From the NCBI GenBank assembly GCA_017933995.1, contig JAGBKI010000006.1, positions 1-38,643 of the forward strand: 38,643 nucleotides of DNA. Direction: 5' to 3'. This stretch comes from Bacteroidaceae bacterium. Lineage in GTDB: Bacteria; Bacteroidota; Bacteroidia; Bacteroidales; Bacteroidaceae. The notes below the pieces were generated by a model. The model made no database searches. It was not told the DNA's origin and worked only from the letters and a program-made list of their open reading frames with translations. Shown here piece by piece: positions 10,001 through 17,914 of this stretch. The first letter of the stretch is position 1; every line of letters starts with the position of its first letter. The position numbers were made by a program, and so were the translations under genes.

Positions 10001-10461
10001 AGTGGCAGCTCAAGACCACGTTCAACTTCCGTCTTGGCAACAAAATCCTGAATATGGCCAAGATGTATGCTGAGAATATGCGCACCAACAAGAACCAGAT
10101 GGCCTCTGTCAACTGGCGTTGGCGCAAGAACGGCGACGTACGCGACATTCCCCGCGCCATGCGTCAGTATAACTCCTACTCTGTTTCCTTCAACAGTCTT
10201 GTGAGCGACCGCTATGTAGAAAAGGGCGACTTCCTCCGCTTCAACTACTTCCAGTTGTCCTACAGCGTTCCCGCTGCCAAGCTGAAGCGTTTTGGTCTGA
10301 ACAACCTGCGTATTTCTGCAAGCGGCAACAACCTGATCTTCTGGACCCGCTATTCTGGCGTAGACCCCGAGCACAACCAGAGCGGTTTCTCCCCGACAGT
10401 AGACTCAAGTTCCACGCCTCGTTCGCGTTCGTTCACATTCAGCCTGACGTTCGGATTCTAA
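7051..10461 (+). CDS. SusC/RagA-family TonB-linked outer membrane transporter (first copy)
   Basis: The 1136-residue protein has a signal peptide (about 1-21, ending FAAAQ) and a carboxypeptidase-regulatory-like beta-sandwich (RISGHVFNADDGPVVMANV onward, ~22-100). A plug domain follows with RLRGVSTINGSSEPLIVVNG and INVLKDAAATAIWGARGTNG, then a 22-strand type barrel ending in the aromatic tail SFTFSLTFGF. It is the pore that imports a large ligand using TonB energy, with the SusD-like partner as lid. Length fits the family. The segment between beta-sandwich and plug (VAVVSTVRRVSSNGLDIPQ) differs from the usual DEVVVVGYG type box. It starts 9 bp after the fasciclin gene, so the two are almost surely co-transcribed. 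Substrate cannot be read from the sequence. Confidence 0.95.
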   Translation: MKNIKYLLTVAFCFVSLFAAAQTRISGHVFNADDGPVVMANVTERDASNRIVTATQTDASGNFSMTVKDAAKNKLQVSYIGYKTEVVNMAGETTFRIEMKDNQQMDVAVVSTVRRVSSNGLDIPQREISTARQTLDMDNMEGLSFETAGEALQGQIAGLDVVMNSGNLGAGTSMRLRGVSTINGSSEPLIVVNGYILEDYNSGDLNFENMEDQEQFANLLQINVEDIKSINVLKDAAATAIWGARGTNGVIEIVTRRGARGKTHVSFSYKFSGSWQPEGMKMLSGDDYSMMLKEAYFNPQQSDVASGIVELMYDLNKPAYYGNFSHNTDWIDEVTQFGQTHNYNVAISGGGEKATFRVSGNYDHETGTIIKQKLDRFTTRLALDYYVSDRIKFVTDFSLSYTKNMKNYSGILAKAYYAMPNMSVFRYENDRTTGQYYNTGDYFIMPPAATQAGLLDNSSGRSSYYLSDMVNNGNPVAEANLAWRRQSTYNITPQFRIEYKFLGKETDETQLNYTGSVSITAYTQSEDSYYPQQLTAKSVSDGVNLTGNGEFKSTAFTTRHDLVFHPHFSNENHSFQMMLRGEMKTTSNTTQNLSSSGIAGGITSSAAQGYLTSANTSTSKAHEASALGTMHYSYGSKYSLDFTLRADGVSKFGSGKKWGYFPGISARWNISDENFFTPLRKYVNMLAVRGGWGKTGNISAIGQFDQYNTYTKSHQGTYNGTTVIVPTNLRLTTIRWEETHSWNLGFNLNVLDDLLQFDLNIYNRKIKDLINSGVRVPSTSGYYSLSAANVGQMENEGWELYINTKPIFKIGKFHANLRLNFAQNINTITQMDAAVLSANNKDFDYSNGNEFVLQRVQIGNALGGIYGFRYKGVYAYDYDHNGYFLNPSKNEYYDAYGNVNTAAATGKSAPIAYDAQGNVIYDKNGNPLPMYFNYGGVNYQFQGGDVMYEDINHDGQIDDLDIVYLGGSNPKITGGFGIDLTYGQWQLKTTFNFRLGNKILNMAKMYAENMRTNKNQMASVNWRWRKNGDVRDIPRAMRQYNSYSVSFNSLVSDRYVEKGDFLRFNYFQLSYSVPAAKLKRFGLNNLRISASGNNLIFWTRYSGVDPEHNQSGFSPTVDSSSTPRSRSFTFSLTFGF

Positions 10462-10475
10462 AACTATCGTACGAT

Positions 10476-12395
10476 ATGAAACTACATCGCTTTTATAATT
10501 CAGTCCTTTTCTCCGGGCTGTTCGCAGTTGGCGCACTGTTCACATCGTGCGACGACTTCCTGACGGTTCTTCCCGAAGACTTCACGACCGAAGACCAGTT
10601 CTGGGAGAGCAAGGGCGACTTGCTCAATGTCCGGGCGGGTGCCTATAAGCAGCTTGCCAATATGGGCGAGAACATCATCTATTGGGGTGAGCTGCGTGCC
10701 GACAACCTCAAGCTCAACAAGCTCGATGACTTGACCTTGCTATATCTTCAGCAGGCCATTCTTCGCCCCAACAACAGCCATTACGACTGGTCGGCAGTCT
10801 ACAACGGCATCTCCCTTTGCAATCTTATTTTGAAGAAAGGCGCAGAGATGACAAGCTCTGAACCTTTGGTAGACCCCACCTTCTCGGCAAACGACTTTGG
10901 ACAGTATGCAGCCGACATTATGGGACTCCGTGCTCTTTACTACTTCTATCTGGTTCGCGCCTTCCGCGACGTGCCTTATGTGACATCTTCGGTCTCTTCC
11001 GACGAAGAGGCGCGCAAGCTCTATGTGCCCGTCACGAGCGGCGAGGCCATTCTTGGTGAGCAGTGCCAATTGCTCGAGAATGCAGTAGGTTCCGCTTTCA
11101 CAGAAGAGTCTTTCACTTCCGCCAGCGACAAGAAGGGCTATTTCACCCAGACCGCCATTCACGCTCTTTTGGCAGATATGTATCTGTGGCGCGGCTGTAT
11201 GCTGAAGAATTACAGTAAGAAGACCGACACGCAGGGACATGCGCGCACTGTCAACATGACCGACGCGATAATTGTTGGCGAGGCAGGCGACACGACCATT
11301 GTCACGGCCGACGGCCAGACGGTAAACGATACGTATGCAGAAGAACTCAGCAAGCAATGCTTCCGTTCCGCCGTTGACCACGCCAACGAGGTGCTTAAGA
11401 TTCAGATGAAACGTTTTGCCCAGTCGTTCCAGAATGCCAGCCAGTTCGACCGTGGTGAGTACGAGATCACAGAAGCCTTCAACTCCAGCAGCTATACTGG
11501 CGCTGGTATCTATCCGTTGTACCGCACGACGCTTACGAAGGAAGACAGAAATGCTATAGACCAACTCTATCAGCGTATCTGGGTTAACAAGAACTCTCAG
11601 GAGAGCATCTTTGAAATACAGTACGACCGCACGAACACCAATCCCCTGTACGATTGGTATGGCTCTTACAGCAGCGGCTCCTTGAATATCGGTACGATGG
11701 TCGCTTCCGACCTCCTCGTTTCCAAGGTGTCCACAAAGGTGCTGCCGGCCGACCAGGGCATTGGTAGTACAGACTTGCGTGCATTGCAGACGCTGGGCTA
11801 TACCCAGACCAACCTCGGTGCCGCTGCTGTGCCCGTACACAAGAACATTGTGTCGATCTACAACATTAGCGAGGTTAAGGATATGTCCAAGGGGTTAGGC
11901 ACCTTTATGAGCTACCGTTCTCCGCAGGATGCCAACTGGCCCGTCTACCGTCTGAGCGACGTGATGCTTATTAAGGCTGAGGCGCTGACCCGCCTGAACG
12001 AAAATCTCAATGAGGCCAACTATCTGGTGAACCATCTCTATGCCCGCAACTGCCCCACGATGTCTGAGGGCGACACGACGCAAATCACTGGTCAAGGCAA
12101 CCTCCTTATGAAAGTTTACAACGAGCGTCAGCGCGAGTTCGTCGGCGAAGGCAAGCGCTGGTTCGACATCGTTCGTCAGGCCGAAGCTGGTGACTACTAT
12201 GGTGGGCGCTCTGTCAGTGTGATGGAGAACCTCGTTGACTTCATCTCTGTGACCAACGTTGTGAAGAACCGTATGCGCAGCATCTGGTCTTTCTACTGCC
12301 CCTTCACCGATAGCGAAATGCGTGTGCAGGGCATACAGGCTGGAGGCTATCTTGTCCAGAACCCCGTGTGGGAGCGCTACAGTGAAATCAAGTAA
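10476..12395 (+). CDS. SusD/RagB-family surface lipoprotein (first copy)
   Basis: The 639-residue protein has a lipobox at LFTSC (Cys25) followed by DDFL. It carries typical SusD segments: an N-terminal EDQFWESKGDLLNVRAGAYKQL helix, the GLRALYYFYLVRAFRDVPYV helix-turn of the TPR-like scaffold, and near the C-terminus YRLSDVMLIKAEALTRLNE and NERQREFVGEGKRWFDIVRQ. SusD-type proteins cap the SusC barrel and capture ligand at the cell surface. The gene starts 14 bp after the preceding susC-like gene, the conserved order for an obligate pair. At its 3' end a GC-rich hairpin separates it from the second triad. Confidence 0.95.
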   Translation: MKLHRFYNSVLFSGLFAVGALFTSCDDFLTVLPEDFTTEDQFWESKGDLLNVRAGAYKQLANMGENIIYWGELRADNLKLNKLDDLTLLYLQQAILRPNNSHYDWSAVYNGISLCNLILKKGAEMTSSEPLVDPTFSANDFGQYAADIMGLRALYYFYLVRAFRDVPYVTSSVSSDEEARKLYVPVTSGEAILGEQCQLLENAVGSAFTEESFTSASDKKGYFTQTAIHALLADMYLWRGCMLKNYSKKTDTQGHARTVNMTDAIIVGEAGDTTIVTADGQTVNDTYAEELSKQCFRSAVDHANEVLKIQMKRFAQSFQNASQFDRGEYEITEAFNSSSYTGAGIYPLYRTTLTKEDRNAIDQLYQRIWVNKNSQESIFEIQYDRTNTNPLYDWYGSYSSGSLNIGTMVASDLLVSKVSTKVLPADQGIGSTDLRALQTLGYTQTNLGAAAVPVHKNIVSIYNISEVKDMSKGLGTFMSYRSPQDANWPVYRLSDVMLIKAEALTRLNENLNEANYLVNHLYARNCPTMSEGDTTQITGQGNLLMKVYNERQREFVGEGKRWFDIVRQAEAGDYYGGRSVSVMENLVDFISVTNVVKNRMRSIWSFYCPFTDSEMRVQGIQAGGYLVQNPVWERYSEIK

Positions 12396-12401
12396 CCTCA
12401 A

Positions 12402-12455
12402 GTCCGGCAGGGGGAGGGTGTTCCTTTCCAGCGACGTCCTCCCCCGCCACCGGAC
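12402..12455 (+). promoter_or_regulatory. Intercistronic GC-rich hairpin between the two triads
   Basis: GTCCGG (12402-12407) pairs with CCGGAC (12450-12455), and GGGGGAGG (12410-12417) with CCTCCCCC (12438-12445), around a 20-nt loop. There is no T tract after it, so it is a poor intrinsic terminator. It may act as an mRNA stabiliser, processing site or partial attenuator that sets different levels for the two halves of the operon (inference). Confidence 0.5.
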
Positions 12456-12485
12456 AATGTACACCTTATTTATATACTAATTGCG

Positions 12486-14414
12486 ATGAAGACTTTTAAT
12501 ATACATACGATGTTCAAGGGGTTGCTTTGCGGTGCCGTCCTTCTTGGTGCGGCAGCCTGTTCCGACGACCACTTTGACATAAACGACGGCGGCGAGTTTT
12601 CCGCCACGCGCACCATTTGGCAGAACATACAGAGCGAGCCGCAACTCAGCGACCTCGCCGCCATCTTGCAGCGTGTCCCGGTCTACAAGTCCGTCAGCGA
12701 CAAGAAGTCGTCAGTGCTCTATTCGACGCTGCTCGACCAGCCCCAGAGCTTCACGATGTGGGCACCTAAGAATGGTAGTTACGATGCGCAAAGCTATCTG
12801 AACCGTTTGGACGAGGCCGAGGCCATCGCCGACGACTCCCTGCGCGCTGTTGCTAAGTTCCGCGTAGGCTATCAATTCGTGATGAACCACCTTGCCCGCT
12901 TCAATTACGAGAGCAATGCAGGCGAACAGGAAGTTTTCTTGCTCAATTCCAAGCGTGCAAGCTATAACTCCGCCGCTCGCACGTTCAACAACATTCCCCT
13001 CCTTCAGGGCTACGAGAGCATTCCGTCTTCCAACGGTACGCTCCACATCCTGGACGGTTACTCCCCCTTCCTCAAGAATATGATGGAGAATATCACGGAG
13101 GATTATTCCGCCATCCGCGATGTGCTTTATTTGCAGAAGACCGACGACTCCTATGTTTATCAGATAAATAGTCTGGACGCAGGCAGGAGTGTGGAAGGCG
13201 CGATGGACAACCGTGGCAACATGGTTTACGTGGACACCGTATGGAGTTCCTACAACACGCTGACGAATGCAACGGGTGCTCTTCTTGCTAACGAAGACTC
13301 CACTTATGTAGCTGTAATTCCCGCAACTGACGCTGCTTGGCAGACTGCTGTGGACAAGTTGATTCCGTTGTTCAACTACGGTAGCCTTTATTGGACGAAG
13401 TGGGACGATGAGAGTGGTGCTTACGCCAAGCAGGCCACCAACGGTCTTGTCATCTCTGCCGAAGCAGCCGACTCCCTGGCTCGTGACCGTGCTTACCGTC
13501 GCCTCTTCCAATCGATGTACATCACTCCCTCTGACTGTGGTTTCAACACAGAGGAATCTATTGATTCTGCCGAGCTCATCAACTATGTGCTCACGGCCGA
13601 TACCCTCCTCACTACGCAGAACTACGTGTATCGCAACCCCAATCCTGGTGGCGTGAACCCCATCTTTGAGGGTAAAAAGCCCCGCCGTCTTTCCAACGGT
13701 TATGTCTTTGAACTTGACCAGGCCGACATCGATCCCTCTCTCATTTGGGCGCCGCGCATTGACTTCTCGCCCTATGCTGGTCGCAATGTGCTCAAAACCG
13801 AGAACTGTACCGACGCAAAGGGTGAGTCTGTCTATCTGATGGAGTCCGACCGCAACCCGCTCATCACAGGTTTCTTGCAGGACGACCACTACCAGCGTTT
13901 CCAGGTATCCTCAGGTGCAATGAAGATTTTCATCAAGCTGCCCGACGTGCTTTCTGGCTCCTATCGTCTGAAACTGACGATGGCACCCAACTACACCCGC
14001 TTGGATGACGCCAAGTTCATCGAAGTGCCTGTTGTTGATGAGGAGACTGGCGAGCCTGTTCTTGACCCGGAAACTGGCGAACCTGTTGTGGAAGAAGTGC
14101 CAGACGAGGTTATCAGCCGCTTTGTGGCCGATGTCTACTATGACACCCACCGACAGAATGTGGCCAACGACCCCGCCAACCGCGTAAACGCCACGCAGGC
14201 CACCGTTGTTGTAGACCAAGACGCCATCAAGGAATATGTCGTCTTCGACAAACTGACTTTCAACAAGTGTTTCTACGGACTTCCCACCGACGATGACAGT
14301 GCTCCCTATCTCGTTATCGAGTTGAGCACGCGTAACCAGTCTGTAAGCGGTAAGAACAACAACGCCTTGAACATTGTCCGCGTGATACTCGAACCCCTTG
14401 CCGAGGGTGAGTGA
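12486..14414 (+). CDS. Fasciclin-domain surface lipoprotein (second copy)
   Basis: The 642-residue protein has a lipoprotein signal ending GAAAC (Cys25) followed by SDDHFDIND, like the first fasciclin gene. FAS1-type motifs are visible as FTMWAPKNGSYDAQSYL near residue 88 and YVAVIPATDAAWQTAV near 274. The last ~200 residues (from about 440) form a separate beta-rich region with DVLSGSYRLKLTMAPNY and a duplicated ETGEPV linker near 516-531. It sits before the second susC/susD pair exactly as the larger fasciclin gene sits before the first. The 90-bp gap upstream holds a hairpin but no clear promoter. The role is probably surface adhesion or ligand capture for the adjacent transporter (inference). 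Confidence 0.82.
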   Translation: MKTFNIHTMFKGLLCGAVLLGAAACSDDHFDINDGGEFSATRTIWQNIQSEPQLSDLAAILQRVPVYKSVSDKKSSVLYSTLLDQPQSFTMWAPKNGSYDAQSYLNRLDEAEAIADDSLRAVAKFRVGYQFVMNHLARFNYESNAGEQEVFLLNSKRASYNSAARTFNNIPLLQGYESIPSSNGTLHILDGYSPFLKNMMENITEDYSAIRDVLYLQKTDDSYVYQINSLDAGRSVEGAMDNRGNMVYVDTVWSSYNTLTNATGALLANEDSTYVAVIPATDAAWQTAVDKLIPLFNYGSLYWTKWDDESGAYAKQATNGLVISAEAADSLARDRAYRRLFQSMYITPSDCGFNTEESIDSAELINYVLTADTLLTTQNYVYRNPNPGGVNPIFEGKKPRRLSNGYVFELDQADIDPSLIWAPRIDFSPYAGRNVLKTENCTDAKGESVYLMESDRNPLITGFLQDDHYQRFQVSSGAMKIFIKLPDVLSGSYRLKLTMAPNYTRLDDAKFIEVPVVDEETGEPVLDPETGEPVVEEVPDEVISRFVADVYYDTHRQNVANDPANRVNATQATVVVDQDAIKEYVVFDKLTFNKCFYGLPTDDDSAPYLVIELSTRNQSVSGKNNNALNIVRVILEPLAEGE

Positions 14415-14469
14415 AGCGTGGCCGTTTCTGTTCAAACCAGTCATTCTTTAATTGATAACAAATCAAGCA

Positions 14470-17400
14470 ATGAATAAGATTAGCCTTAATTTTAAGCAGC
14501 GGTTTTTTCGCGTTGGTGCGCTTGCCCTATGTTTATCGGGTGCGCTGAGCCTCAGCGCCCAGGAAGCCGCGCCCGCAACTGACGGCGGGGATGCGCCTAA
14601 GAGCCAGATCAAGCCGCAGGTTGAGACACGGGAGGTGTCGGGCCATATCTATGATGCCGCCACGCACCAGCCCCTTTCAGGCGTGCGTGTACAGGCTTTG
14701 GCCAACCGCAAGTACACCGCGATGACCGACGCCGAAGGTGCGTATACCATCAAAGTGCCCACCTTTGTCACGGCCTTCTATATCTCCACCGACGGCTATA
14801 ACGCCACACAACTTGCCATCAAGGGTGCAGAAAATCAGGACGCCGTCCTTTATCGCGGCCTCATCAGTGAGCAGTACACCGATGGGACTACCATCGTGAA
14901 CTCCCGCACGGCCAAGCTCAACTTGACAAGTGCCCAAACGGTGGAACCCGAAATCGAGAACGTGCTCCACGCCAATGTGCGCACCATCAGCCGTGGCGGC
15001 CTGAATGCCCAGGGTGCCGTGATGCTCATCAACGGCATCAACTCCCTCAACACCAACGCCCAGCCTCTCGTGGTTGTCGACGGTGTGATTTGGGATATGC
15101 AGTACGATCGTGCCACCATCCACGACGGCTTTGTGAATAATGTGCTCAACCTCCTTGACCCCGAGGACATCGACCGTGTGGAAGTGCTTAAAAACGGAAC
15201 CGCACTCTATGGTGCCAAGGGGGCAAATGGCGTGTTGATTATTGATACGAAGCGCGGCCACAGTATGGCCACACGTATCAACGTGCGCGTCTATGGTGGT
15301 TTTGAGACAGCCCCTTCACGCATCAAGATGATGAATGGCAGCCAGTTCCGCAGCTATGCCACGGAACTTCTCGGTACCACCGATATAGCCGAGAATATGA
15401 GTAGCAACATGACGGTGCCTTTCCTCGTGGAAGACCCGCAGGGCTACCGTTTCTATGAAATGTATCACCAGAACGTTGATTGGCAGAAAGACCTTTATCG
15501 CACAGCTTTCACGCAGAACTATAAGGTGAACGTGCAGGGTGGTGACGATGTGGCCATGTACAACCTCTCGCTCGGCTACACCGACGGGCAGTCCACGGCC
15601 AAGAAAAACGACTTCAACCGCCTCAACATCCGTTTCAATACCGATGTGAATCTGTTCGAGGGTTTCACCACAGCCATCGACCTGGGCTACACCCGCTCCG
15701 CTTACGACCTTCGCGACAACGGCTGGGCGCAGGACTACAGTTCCCGCAACATTTCTTCGCCCAACGTGCTTGGTTTGTTGCAGTCGCCGTTCATCAGCCC
15801 CTACATGTATTTCGTATACTACAACATGCAAACGGGACTTCTTGACTTAGGTCACTCCAACGAGGTTTACGCTGGCAAGGTGTTTAGCGAGGCCAATAAT
15901 CCTTTGGCCTACGCCAGTGCCTACGGCTTCCCGGGCATAGCCAACCCCTATTGGATTCTCCAGAACGGTTCGGGCAACAACAAGAACTTCCAGGAGCAGA
16001 CGCAGTTCAATCTCAACATTGCTCCGCGCTATCAGGTGAACCGCTATCTGACCCTTTCCGATCGTTTCAGCTACCAGCTCAACCGCACCAACGAGAAGTA
16101 CTACCTGCCCTACAACGGTACACCCACCATCGACGCCGAGGGTCTTGGCCAGGTGAACAACGCCATTCGCTCACAGTTCTCCAAGTCTACCGTCATCTTC
16201 AACGACTTCCGTGTAGACTGGCGCAAGCAGTTCGATGCCCATTGGCTCAACTTGTTCGGCGGAATGCGTTTCACGGCCAACACGTATACCAGCAGCTTCC
16301 TCGAGGTCTACAACAACGACAACGACAAGATGCCCAACATTGACTACTCCCTCCAGTACCGCAACATGAAGGGCGACGAGGACGAGTGGCGTAGCATCAC
16401 CTGGTATGCCAATGCCGACTACAACTACAAGAACCTCTATTTCCTCACCGTCACGGCCTCTATGGAGAGCAGCTCGCGCTTCGGTAAGGAGGCCAAGGGC
16501 GGTGTCAAACTTGCTGGTGTGGAGTGGGGTCTCTTCCCCTCCGTCCAGGCAGGTTGGCTCATCAGTTCCGAGAAGTGGTTCAACGTGCCCTCCATCGACT
16601 ACCTCAAGCTCACGTTGGGCTATGATATGAGTGGCAACGACGCCATCGACTATTATGCAAGCCGCACGTACTTTAAGAGCGTCCCCTATTTGGAGCGCTT
16701 CACGGCACTTGTGCTTGCCAACACGGCCAACCCCGAACTGTCTTGGGAGACGACTCATCGCTTCAACGTCGGTTTGCAGAGTGCTATGCTCAAAAACCGT
16801 CTGTCGTTCGGCCTGAACCTCTATTATGCCAAGACCGTGAACCTGCTCACCTTCAAAACCGTGAGCGACATCACTGGCCAAGGCACGCAGCTCACCAACG
16901 ACGGTTCGCTGAAGAACCTCGGCCTCGACCTCAATGTTGACGGTATCCTCATCAACACCAAGGACTGGAAGTGGCAGGCTGGTTTCACTGTGGGCCACTA
17001 TCACAACGAAATTACCAAGCTGCCCAAGTCACCGCTCAACGTCATTACGACCTACGCGCTTGATGCCAACGGCAACAAGGTTGGTAACGGCAGCTCTTTC
17101 ACGGGCTACACCAGTGCCGTCTACGCGCAGATTGTTGACAACAAAGTTTACAACAATATCCTCACCGCCGTGGGTCGTCCCGCAGGAGTCTTCTACGGCT
17201 ATAAGACCGCAGGAGTCTTCAGCACCGACGCCGAGGCCTCCACAGCTGGCAAGTACGGCTACCTGCGCTATCCCACGGGTATCACCGAGCAGCCCTACCG
17301 CAACTTCAAGGCAGGCGATGTCCACTTCGTAGACCAGAATGGCGACGGTTGGATCAACGAGGCCGATATGGTCGAGATAGGCGACCCCAACCCCGACTTC

Positions 17401-17898
17401 TACGGCAACATCTACAGCCGCCTCACCTACAAGCGCCTCACGCTCGACGTGAACCTCAAGTTCAGTGTCGGCAACGACGTGTTCAACTACCAGCGTATGC
17501 AGCTCGAGAGCGCTTCGCAGGTTAATGTTATCGGCAACCAGACCCGCGCTGTCGTAAACCGCTGGCGCTATGACGGCCAGAAGACCGACATTCCCCGCAC
17601 CATGTACTATACCAACAAGGAGTGGGTGAACAATGAGCGTTTCTCCGACCGTTGGATTGAGGACGGCTCCTATCTGAAGCTCAAGAAAGTCCGCCTCACC
17701 TGGGAAACCCCCATCAGCCTCTCCTGGTTGCAGGGCATTACCCTCTGGGGCGAAGCCAACAACGTCTTCACGCTTACCAAGTATCTCGGTTCCGACCCGG
17801 AAGTCACCGCAGGCAACGGCGTGCTCTACCAGGGCATCGACGCAGGTCTTCTGCCCGCCAGTCGCAGTTTCAATTTCGGTGTAACCATCAACCTCTAA
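14470..17898 (+). CDS. SusC/RagA-family TonB-linked outer membrane transporter (second copy)
   Basis: The 1142-residue protein has a signal peptide ending at LSLSAQ, an acidic linker, and a carboxypeptidase-regulatory-like domain (REVSGHIYDAATHQPLSGV). Its plug contains LVVVDGVIWD and VEVLKNGTALYGAKGANG, and a large barrel ends in FNFGVTINL. I choose ATG at 14470; a TTG at 14452 is in frame but adds only six residues. It aligns only loosely with the first SusC, so the triads are not a recent duplication. The plug-preceding region (LISEQYTDGTTIVNSRTAKLNL) again lacks a standard box. Function is energised uptake of an unknown ligand with the next gene's product as lid. Confidence 0.94.
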   Translation: MNKISLNFKQRFFRVGALALCLSGALSLSAQEAAPATDGGDAPKSQIKPQVETREVSGHIYDAATHQPLSGVRVQALANRKYTAMTDAEGAYTIKVPTFVTAFYISTDGYNATQLAIKGAENQDAVLYRGLISEQYTDGTTIVNSRTAKLNLTSAQTVEPEIENVLHANVRTISRGGLNAQGAVMLINGINSLNTNAQPLVVVDGVIWDMQYDRATIHDGFVNNVLNLLDPEDIDRVEVLKNGTALYGAKGANGVLIIDTKRGHSMATRINVRVYGGFETAPSRIKMMNGSQFRSYATELLGTTDIAENMSSNMTVPFLVEDPQGYRFYEMYHQNVDWQKDLYRTAFTQNYKVNVQGGDDVAMYNLSLGYTDGQSTAKKNDFNRLNIRFNTDVNLFEGFTTAIDLGYTRSAYDLRDNGWAQDYSSRNISSPNVLGLLQSPFISPYMYFVYYNMQTGLLDLGHSNEVYAGKVFSEANNPLAYASAYGFPGIANPYWILQNGSGNNKNFQEQTQFNLNIAPRYQVNRYLTLSDRFSYQLNRTNEKYYLPYNGTPTIDAEGLGQVNNAIRSQFSKSTVIFNDFRVDWRKQFDAHWLNLFGGMRFTANTYTSSFLEVYNNDNDKMPNIDYSLQYRNMKGDEDEWRSITWYANADYNYKNLYFLTVTASMESSSRFGKEAKGGVKLAGVEWGLFPSVQAGWLISSEKWFNVPSIDYLKLTLGYDMSGNDAIDYYASRTYFKSVPYLERFTALVLANTANPELSWETTHRFNVGLQSAMLKNRLSFGLNLYYAKTVNLLTFKTVSDITGQGTQLTNDGSLKNLGLDLNVDGILINTKDWKWQAGFTVGHYHNEITKLPKSPLNVITTYALDANGNKVGNGSSFTGYTSAVYAQIVDNKVYNNILTAVGRPAGVFYGYKTAGVFSTDAEASTAGKYGYLRYPTGITEQPYRNFKAGDVHFVDQNGDGWINEADMVEIGDPNPDFYGNIYSRLTYKRLTLDVNLKFSVGNDVFNYQRMQLESASQVNVIGNQTRAVVNRWRYDGQKTDIPRTMYYTNKEWVNNERFSDRWIEDGSYLKLKKVRLTWETPISLSWLQGITLWGEANNVFTLTKYLGSDPEVTAGNGVLYQGIDAGLLPASRSFNFGVTINL

Positions 17899-17914
17899 TC
17901 ATCCTGTTGTCATT

